From Microcebus murinus (Eukaryota; Chordata; Mammalia; Primates; Cheirogaleidae), in contig NC_134117.1 in assembly GCF_040939455.1 (NCBI RefSeq), positions 31,737,501 through 31,801,500 of the forward strand: DNA of 64,000 nucleotides, read 5' to 3'. How positions within the stretch are numbered: position 1 is the stretch's first letter; each line of letters begins with the position of its first letter. The translations under genes were made by a program, and so were the position numbers. A model generated the notes under the pieces. That model was given only the letters and a program-made list of their open reading frames with translations. It did no database searches and had not been told where the DNA came from. Positions 56,376 through 64,000 of the stretch are shown here, one piece after another.

Positions 56376-57780
56376 AGACGGACTCTTAGAAAGGACAGTT
56401 TGGCTAAAACATTATCTACATTCAGCAAGAACAAGTTTTATTTTGAAAGTTCACAGCAGAACCAAAAACACTGCCCCTGTTTTAAAAAAAAATAGGGCCA
56501 CCAGCAACTTGAGTTCTTGTCCAGAAAAAACTATAAACTTTCAGTTAGATTCTGAGAGGCTTTGGGGTTCAGTTGTCTGGACAGACTAACAAGTCAAACA
56601 AAATTGGGATTTACCAAAAAAGTAAAGCAGATGTGGTTATATAAATACCGGTCCAAATGGAGAGGGTTCATTGAAATTTCATTGGAGATGGGAGGTGAAA
56701 GGACCCCTGTGAGTGGAAATGATGAGCTGGGGACAAACAGGAACTTCTGCCAATAGTGTCTGTACATAATGGGTATCCAATAAATATTTTTGAATAAATT
56801 AAAATGATAATATTACAGTAATAACTAGCCACAAATTTCAGAAAGCATTTGGGGGGTAGGTGTCCTAACCCACATTTCTTGAGAGGTTTGACCAATAAAA
56901 TGACATATATCAAGAGTGATGGAGGACAGTGCACTGAGTGAATCTGTCGTCTGGGTACGAGTGAGAGTTGGGACGTGTGGGAGTTATTCTCTGAATCCTA
57001 CCACCTGCCCTGCCCCACTCAATCTATGCTCTACCTTTTCTGCCCTATTCTGTGTGCTGGGTGGCTGGCCCTGAGGGAGCGTATCATCTCTCCTCCTTGG
57101 CCTCCAGCTCCCACTTGGGCTTGGCCAGTGGAGATTAGCAGCCAGGAGGAGACAGAAGTCAAGGTATTTCTTCCCTGGCCCTAGTCTACTTCAACACCCT
57201 GACTCTCAAAGAGGCTCCATCCCTGGCTCCCACCAGCTCTCATCACTCCCCAGTAACACTGGTCCCTTTCCATGTCCCTTCAGGCCCAGGTATGATAAAG
57301 GATCTCCTCTACTGCTAGTCTCCAGGTGCCTCGATTTCCCTTGTGGGTTACTTCTACACAGATCACTGCTCCATATGTAGTCATTTCATGACAGTCTCCT
57401 AATTTGAACCACCTGAGGTTTACTCTGTAACCTGCCTGAACCCCAGAGAAACCCCGTACCTAAAGCAAACATGAATTCACTGTTTTTAAAATGGAAGAAT
57501 GGCACCAAACACATAAAAGCCAAGAACTTTTCGAAGTGCCATTTCTTCTATCTTTAATCATGAAAAGGCAGTTTAAGGTCTCGAGAAGTGTTGGAGCCAT
57601 TGTAAATAGTGTTTACTCGTGTAGAGAACTGTGAGCATTTCAATGGTGAGGCGTCTGGTTGTTTGGTTTCTGGGTAGAGAGAAACACCTTGCGGTGTGAT
57701 GTGAGGGTTGGTTAGGCCTGTTGGACTAGTTGTCTACGAAAGTGCCTCAGTGGGGATATGCAGGCCACTGGGGCAAGTGA
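56376..57780. other. Unique DNA with a small L2 remnant
   Basis: 56755-56815 ('gggtatccaataaatatttt') is an L2 3' scrap. The remainder has no supported gene or repeat. Confidence 0.4.
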
Positions 57781-57787
57781 ATTTCTT

Positions 57788-58121
57788 TTTTTTTTTTTTT
57801 TTTTTTGAGACAGAGTCTCGCTTTGTTGCACAGGCTAGAGTGAGTGCCGTGGCGTCAGCCTCGCTCACAGCAACCTCAACCTCCTGGGCTCAAGCGATCC
57901 TACTGCCTCAGCCTCCCAAGTAGCTGGGACTACAGGCATGCGCCACCACGCCCAGCTAATTTTATATATATATTAGTTGGCCAATTAATTTCTTTCTATT
58001 TATAGTAGAGACGGGGTCTCGCTCTTGCTCAGGCTGGTTTCGAACTCCTGACCTCGAGCAATCCGCCCGCCTCGGCCTCCCAGAGTGCTAGGATTACAGG
58101 CTTGAGCCACCGCGCCCGGCC
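57788..58121 (-). mobile_element. Lemur-type Alu dimer, young copy
   Basis: Reverse-strand Alu with 'attagttggccaattaattt' and most CpGs kept. Exact 19-bp duplication tggggcaagtgaatttctt at 57769-57787 and 58122-58140. The long uninterrupted T-run and perfect duplication make it one of the youngest insertions here. A 71-codon frame runs into it by chance. Confidence 0.97.
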
Positions 58122-58140
58122 TGGGGCAAGTGAATTTCTT

Positions 58141-58508
58141 AATGGGAGGAATTTGGTGGTAACTGGGGAAAGGGAGGATCCATCTGGCTTCCTTTCTCCC
58201 AGAGTTTCAGCAAGAAATGAAGAATAAAAGGAGAATCTTCAAGAAGAGTGCAGTGGGCAAAGGCATGCTGGGAGAAGTTTCTGGAAAGAGACCGAACATG
58301 CTCCCCATTGAGGATTCACCAAAACCTGGCATGGCTGCAGTGGCACTCGCATCCCGGTCCCCCTCTCTCTTCTTTTACTCCTTTGAATATTTTTCAGCAT
58401 TTTGTTTCCAATCTAGTATGTCTAAGGTGGTGGAGTGGTTGGTACAATCAGAGGTCAGGTATGAACCAAACAATAGACTGGGGTTCGTGAGGGCAGGAAA
58501 TCAGAAGT
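58141..58508. other. Unique DNA with a 119-codon frame
   Basis: The plus-strand frame 58217-58576 (119 codons) has no recognisable domain and ends inside an L2 remnant, so it is not called as a gene. Confidence 0.35.
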
Positions 58509-58509
58509 C

Positions 58510-58612
58510 TGTCCCCAAGTGCATGAGCTCCCTGAGTGCAGGGACCACATCTACCATGTTCATTGCTGTTCCCTAGTGCAGGGCATATAATAGGTCCTCA
58601 ATAAATATTCAT
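58510..58612 (+). mobile_element. L2 LINE 3' end
   Basis: 'catgagctccctgagtgcag' followed by 'taataggtcctcaataaata' is an L2 3' end. Confidence 0.85.
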
Positions 58613-59220
58613 GTAGTGCACGATGGTATCGAAAACCAAGCAATAGCCCATTCGAAACATCTTTGGGCTGAGCAATGAACCCAGAGGTCAGGTGGGCAGA
58701 CTCTAATGAAAAGCATATTCCCCTAAATTTAAAGGACATTGTGACTCCAACATGCCATACTTACATCTGAACCTGAAACATTTCACCAAACATTAGAGCC
58801 TCCACTGAGGAAGTTCCTTGGACCTACAGAGGCTCGTGTGTCCCCACCCCGCCCCTCTCCCCAGATGAAAGGGAGCCCATCTGGCATGGGCTGTAAACCA
58901 GATGTGCTGCAGCAACCAGCATAAAGGTCTCCCTGTGCTCACAATTCCTGTCTAGGAAGTCAGAGAACTTTTGGGAAATGCAGAGAAATGGCCAAATTGG
59001 TTTGCCATGGAATGTATAAACCCAACTGACCCCATGATTGGATTTCATCCTCTGACCACAAGAGTGCCAGGCAAGGGAAATGACTGAAGTTTTCCCCGTC
59101 TAGGGCCCATTAAGACAAACTGACTTTAAACTTTCAGGTTTTAATTTGCTTTCTACCCAGATGGCCCCTAGGGAAGGTGGGAACTGCCCTTCCCCCTAAA
59201 AATTGGTTTAACTCTTTTGC
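58613..59220. other. Unique DNA, nothing recognised
   Basis: No supported feature. Confidence 0.4.
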
Positions 59221-59224
59221 ATTT

Positions 59225-59680
59225 TCTTTGAAGATGGTATTATATGATGGAATTAAAAAAAACATATTATTTTCCTAATTGTAAAAGAAGTAACATATTT
59301 ACTGTAGAAAGCTCTGGAAATCTGCAGAAAATATTAAAAATAACATTTAAAAATCAACTGCAATCCTTCCACCCAAGATAATTTCACAGCTGATATTTTG
59401 AAATATTTCTTATTAGATTTTTATATGCATATATGTGGGTGTGGATGTGTATTTTAAAAATAAGGACCAATATTTTTCTAGCATAAATTAGCCTATTATA
59501 AATGAACATTCTGGAACAAACTTTCTCTACACCTCTGCCTACGTTTCCCCAAGCTTGATTTCTAAAAGAAGGATTAAGGAATCAAAAATATAATCATTTT
59601 TGATAAACATTTTTGAAAGCCTTGATATATATTGTCAAATTGCTGTCCAGAAATGTTGTACCAATTTTTGCTTTATCTGC
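59225..59680 (-). mobile_element. L1M-type 3' fragment
   Basis: 'ttactgtagaaagctctgga', 'tgcaatccttccacccaaga' and 'tcaaattgctgtccagaaat' fit the reverse strand of an old L1 3' region. Confidence 0.55.
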
Positions 59681-60248
59681 TGGTTTGGTTTCATTTTTGA
59701 AGGAAGTTTGCTTCCTTCCCTCAGAGTGTTTTCTGAGCTGGAATTCTAGGGTAAAGGGAGGCTATTGAGTGACGCAATCTGTCTGTGACAGGTACTGGAG
59801 TCCTACATGCACATTTCTCCTCTCCAGGTGTGGAGGTAGGTTAGACCATCTCAGGTATGCTTTCTATCCACCCACGCCATGACTCCATCCTTGAGCAAAG
59901 ACTGTGTTCTCAGGAGCCCTCAACCTCAGTCCTCTCATTCATTTGGGTACCAATGGTTTGTGGTGGTGCTATTAACATGGATTTTGCTTATCATAAGCTC
60001 TGATATTTAAATAGAACCAAATAAATATTCATCAAAGAAAAGGATTTGGTCTGGCAACAGTAAAATATCCAACTGAGAGAGAGCAGAAAGGACGTCACAT
60101 ACCTCATGAAAGGTCACAGTCAGGGAGGTTCACATATAAATAGGTTAGGTGACAAAGCTAAATTTCTTAATGAGATAAACACTGGATGGCTCTTGGGCTA
60201 CCCTAGTATTTGATTTCCCTTTCTACATTTGGGGAATTCCCTATCCTA
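59681..60248. other. Unique DNA, nothing recognised
   Basis: No supported feature. Confidence 0.4.
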
Positions 60249-60249
60249 T

Positions 60250-60692
60250 TAGCCTGGACCGAAGTGTTTTCCCTTCTCCCAAAACCCAAATACTTCATTT
60301 CCCAGCATCTCTTGCAGTAGGGCAGGGGCATGTTTCCCAGCATCCTTTGCAGTAGGGCAGGGGCACATGATCCAGACTTGGGTAAGAGCATGGCACACCC
60401 CAGACTCAGAACTGGGAGCTAGTGACTCATGAGGCAAGATGAAGAGAATTCTTTCTGTAGCCACAGCAATGGCGGCAACATCCAGTTTCCAAATGGCTGC
60501 AGTGGCCCTCCAGGGGCCAGTGCTCACGGTACTGGTGAATGGTTCTGCAACGTGGATTTGGCTGTAGTCCTTAAAGCGTTTGTTCTAGGCCTGTTCCTGC
60601 CCTTATTTTCAAGCCTGTCCCCTAACCTTCCCAGTGATTCTGTGAGCTCCCTCCTATCCTTTCAATAAATTTCTTTTCTGCTTAAATCAATC
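60250..60692 (+). mobile_element. Ancient LTR-like repeat with a 35-bp tandem duplication
   Basis: 'cttcatttcccagcatctct' and the terminal 'tttcaataaatttcttttct' with 'tgttgcttgcaaccaagaac' resemble an old LTR. Two head-to-tail 35-bp units lie at 60296-60330 and 60331-60365, differing at a few bases. The overlapping 62-92-codon minus-strand frames reflect this duplication. Confidence 0.5.
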
Positions 60693-60734
60693 TGTTGCTT
60701 GCAACCAAGAACATTAATATATCAATATAATTAA

Positions 60735-60870
60735 TAGCTTCTTCAGACTCAGTGTGTTCATCTATAAAATGGGACTGTTGGTGCTACCTCGGAACACTGA
60801 GATGAGAACTAATGAAAGAGCAAATGAAGGCACCTAACCCCACACCATGGTATATAGTAGAAGCTCAATA
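60735..60870 (+). mobile_element. MIR SINE
   Basis: 'gtgttcatctataaaatggg' and 'tatatagtagaagctcaata' give a plus-strand MIR. Confidence 0.8.
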
Positions 60871-60984
60871 TACGGTGCATTGTCATCCTCATTTTCAGTT
60901 TTGGGCATCTCAGGTTACCTTGCCCATAGATATCGGGGTGTGTTGGGGAGAAGAAAATCAAGCCATCTGGATCATAACAGTCAT

Positions 60985-61110
60985 AGATCAAGTGCCCCAT
61001 TATATGCCGGTCACTGTGTTTGGCAACACACATACCCTGCCTCTAATCCTTCACAACACTGCAAGGTGCATATCCCTCCCATTTTGCAGATAAAGAATCT
61101 GACACTCCAA
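60985..61110 (-). mobile_element. MIR fragment
   Basis: 'attatatgccggtcactgtg', 'ctaatccttcacaacactgc' and 'ccattttgcagataaagaat' give a reverse-strand MIR. Confidence 0.8.
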
Positions 61111-61650
61111 ATGGTTAACAATTTGTCAAAGTTTTTGCAACAAATTTAAGCCCAATGGAACAGAAACTATGTAAAAGGATTTGTGCAAAAGTTTAGAGAA
61201 TGCTCAGAAAAACTAAAGGACTCGAAACATTGCCATATTTAGACACCCACATGTAATCAGTTTAACCATTTTGACCAAATCCAAACTATTAAATGGTTTG
61301 ATGGAAGTTTCACAATGGAAACCTTGACCTGGAATCCTTTGAGTTTAGTCAAAGGGGCCGAGTAGTTGTGCCTCTGTTTATTCCCTAAAGTCTCAATGGT
61401 TGCCGATGATGTTTATCAGAATCATCTTGAGAATTCTTTCAAACCACACATACCTGCCCTCCCCTCCACCCCAAAGAGAGGGACTGAGTGGCCGCTGCTG
61501 ATACAAGCAGATCCTGAGAGCAGTCTCGCATGCCCTGCAATTTGGGGAAACACAAGGGAATTTATTTATTTTTTTTTTTTACGTGAAGACTCATGGTCCA
61601 GCTTTACTGTCTCTAGGTGCCAGGAGAAAAAATTTTGCAAAGGTCAAAGA
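61111..61650. other. Unique DNA, nothing recognised
   Basis: A T-run at 61567-61580 and a 95-codon frame without similarity. Confidence 0.35.
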
Positions 61651-61667
61651 TAAAAATACTAGTTTTA

Positions 61668-62023
61668 GGCCGGGCGCAGTGGCTCACGCCTGTAATCCTA
61701 GCATTCTGGGATGCCTAGGCAGGTGGATTGCTCAAGGTCAGGAGTTCGAAACCAGCTTGAGCAAGAGCGAGACCCTGTCTCTACTATAAAAAGAAAGAGA
61801 CTAATTGATCAACTATATATATATATATATATATATATACAAAAAAAAAATTAGCCAGGCATGGTGGCGCATGCCTGTAGTCCCAGCTACTAGGGAGGCT
61901 GAGGCAGTAGGATCACTTGAGCCCAGGAGATTGAGGTTGCTGTGAGCTAGGCTGATGCCACAGCACTCACTCTAGCCTGAGCAACAAAGTGAAACTCTGT
62001 CTCAAAAAAAAAAAAAAAAAAAA
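61668..62023 (+). mobile_element. Lemur-type Alu dimer with (TA)n middle
   Basis: Starts ggccgggcgcagtgg. The flanks aaaaatactagtttt (left) and aaaaatactagcttt (right) form the target duplication, differing at one base. The middle A-rich linker has grown into a (TA)n run at about 61814-61838. First-monomer text matches the other strepsirrhine-type Alus. Confidence 0.95.
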
Positions 62024-62036
62024 AAATACTAGCTTT

Positions 62037-63330
62037 GCACAATGCAGCTGGAGTGACACTGCAATGACAGGAAAATGTGAACTATGTGAGGGAGGGCGAG
62101 TCCAACCTGCACACAGACAGGCTCTTCTCAAAGCGTGAACTCCAGGCCCCAGGTGTCCAGAGCCTACCCGGCGCCTTCATCCACCCAGGGAAGGCGTGGT
62201 GCTGTTTGCATGTCTTACAAGCCAGGCTATCCTTTGGCTTCTGAAATGAAAAGTTACACCAAAACCAAATGCATGATTTTTATTAACTATCCTCAAAAGG
62301 AGTCTTTCACTAATTCTGGGGAAGGTATTTTGCACTTTGGCCACTGTGATCTGGAGGCGTTGGCTCTAGGGGTTTTGCCCTGGGCAAATGGTTGAGCACA
62401 AACACCCTGCCAACTCCAGGGACAATTTAAAGATGAGGGAAGAGATTTCCTTGAATTGATACGGCAGAGCCAAAATAAATGGCTACTCTTGTTCTCTTGA
62501 GAAAACATTATTACGTTTTTCTTCATAAAAGAGATCCCTGATGCAATTGACCAGAGTCGCCGGAGGCCTGGTTCAAGATTAAAAGAAGCTGGGCCCAGTC
62601 GGAAGATCCCGAAGCTGGAGCAGAGGGAGGGCCGGAAGTGGCTTTGCATGGGCACCACCCTTGCAGCCTGTGAACAGACCAGGGCTTTGACAGATGAAAG
62701 ATGGCTCCTGCAGATGGGGCGGGAGTGGGTGGTGTCAGGGCACAGACCCAAAACTCTCCATCAACAGTGGCAAAGCGAAAACGCACATGGACGGTCCTGG
62801 ATCAGCAGCGAAGATCTGGAAGGAAATCTTAGCAAAAAGCCAGAGCGAGAGACCAGAGCAATAAATCAGGCCAGGAGAAGTCTGAGCTGAAGGATGCTGC
62901 TGCCGGGTCCTTCACTCCCCGGCCAGCGGAAGCACACTGGGGTCGCAGCCCGCGTTGACTCTAGCACCCTGCCAGCTTATTCTGGCTCTGAGAAAATGAG
63001 AACATCTTGGCTAAAGATGTTGGGGGTAGCGAGTGATTTTCAGTGAAAACTCTACACCCGAAGGGGAACCAAAAGCCTGAGGCCTCTCACATCAGACAGA
63101 AACATTAACTAGTTAAAGCAGGGTGGCTGTGAGGTGGGGTGGGGGTTTGGGGGTTGGGGGAAGGCTGAGGCTCACAGGAGATGATTTTTAATATCCTCAA
63201 AAGCTGATGGGAAAGAGAAAGCAGAGGGAAAAAACAGTCCCCATCTTTCTGGGATGTTTCCTTGGGTACTACACTGCTGATTCTTTTAAATTAATAGTAA
63301 AACGTCAACTAAAGCTCCCCTCCACCCCCA
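62037..63330. other. Unique DNA, GC-leaning, with a G-quadruplex motif
   Basis: Minus-strand frames of 152 (62293-62751) and 87 codons and a plus-strand frame of 80 codons overlap without recognisable similarity. No repeat is recognised. The G-rich motif at 63136-63160 is listed separately. Confidence 0.35.
63136..63160 (+). repeat. G-quadruplex motif
   Basis: Four G runs of 4, 5, 5 and 5 with loops of 1, 3 and 2 nt, a strong quadruplex-forming pattern. Confidence 0.9.
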
Positions 63331-63334
63331 CCCC

Positions 63335-63480
63335 CACGCTTGGTACAGTGCAGTGGCTAAAAGCCCAGGATTTAGATTCAGACATCTGAGCCTCAGTTTC
63401 CTAGACAATACAATAGGTGCAAATGACTCCTGCCCCATAAGGTAAGGATTAGAGAAAGCACAGGACCTGGGTGTGGCAGC
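63335..63480 (+). mobile_element. MIR SINE
   Basis: 'acagtgcagtggctaaaagc', 'tttagattcagacatctgag' and 'ggtaaggattagagaaagca' give a diverged plus-strand MIR with its core partly deleted. Confidence 0.7.
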
Positions 63481-64000
63481 CAAGATCATTTGCAACCACT
63501 TAACCGGAAAGCCTGGCAGTTCACAGGGAAGGAGCCTCCATTCTTCCAAATTCCTAAGTGAATGGCCAAGGGGAAAGCAAAGAACAATTAACTTACTAAT
63601 TGCATGTTGGTAAAAATTGATCCACATCAAAAGAGAAAAAAAAAGAATCCACTTTGTACTGAGCCTCTGTCTCTTCTAATCTGTCCCTTGCCCTGGGGCC
63701 AGAGTGACCTTTGTGAACCCAGATCCTTCTTACCAGATCTTTCCCTTGTCCAGACTTTGCAGGGGCCCTTCACACTCTAAGGGAAAGGTCTCATAGACTA
63801 TGGCCCTGGCCCGCACCCTTGGTCTCCAGTGCTGCCTCCAGTGTGCTCGTGCAGGGTGTGCCCAGTGTGGGCAGGGGCGTGCGGGGTGCTTTGGAAATGT
63901 TTGGAAGCCTTTGCTCGTCCCTGCAGGGGTGCTTCATGGGGAAGGAATGTAAACTGTGTGCAGTGTGATTGGGGTGTGGGCGTTTATAACAGTCCTGGAC
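63481..64000. other. Unique DNA, possible L2 remnant
   Basis: 63680-63780 has weak L2-like wording. The end is GT-rich (gtgtgcccagtgtgggcagg). No gene supported. Confidence 0.3.

Noticed and set aside
62293..62751. 152-codon minus-strand open frame
   Set aside because: No recognisable domain or splice sites; other frames overlap.

Overview
The window is non-coding mammalian genomic DNA from a primate, most probably a lemur-type strepsirrhine. The evidence is the form of its Alu elements: full-length dimers (for example 57788-58121, 50558-50894, 41686-42020, 11219-11563) whose mid-region carries 'ttagttggccaattaattt'-type sequence and whose first monomer reads 'cctgtaatcctagcac' and 'gctcaaggtcaggagttcgaaaccagc'. 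From general knowledge of primate repeats, that combination is typical of lemur Alu and not of human or other anthropoid Alu. The species cannot be fixed from the window, and no gene name can be attached to the locus. I found no protein-coding exon that I can defend: the open frames are short, mostly fall inside repeats or GC-rich stretches, and match no protein I recognise. No tRNA, rRNA, CRISPR array or operon is visible.

Layout. 1-11 kb: unique DNA with scattered MIR and L2 fossils, an older Alu, and an MLT1 LTR broken by an Alu monomer. 11-20 kb: a young-looking Alu, a Tigger fossil, a polypyrimidine tract, an L1 3' region interrupted by a small hAT transposon, and a CpG-rich stretch at about 19.66-20.0 kb. 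20-31.6 kb: MER5A-family fossils, L1M fragments, and long unique stretches. 31.68-32.12 kb: a 442-bp solo LTR with an exact 6-bp target duplication, the signature of a class II (betaretrovirus-like) endogenous retrovirus. 34.3-34.9 kb: the best gene-related signal, a dense CpG island that looks like a promoter, followed by a purine-rich stretch ending in a good 5' splice-site match. 35-46.8 kb: LTR and L1 debris, a MER20, an Alu with a poly-G tract at its 5' end, a second copy of the hAT element, and a 1.6-kb L1 ORF2 fragment. 46.8-64 kb: mostly unique DNA with MIRs, a full-length MER5A nested in a MIR, three further Alus, and a G-quadruplex motif near 63.15 kb.

What the parts say together: repeat nesting gives a relative history. 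MIR and L2 came first, then MER5A, MER20, Tigger, MLT1 and L1M, then Alu monomers inside LTRs, then the hAT element inside an L1, and last the lemur-type Alus and the class II LTR, which still have intact target duplications. The long repeat-poor stretches (about 1.6-2.4, 21.6-22.2, 46.8-47.6 and 52.3-54.7 kb) are where conserved regulatory DNA would be sought first. The repeat family names come from memory of consensus sequences; coordinates of diverged repeats are approximate to some tens of bases, while boundaries fixed by target duplications are exact.
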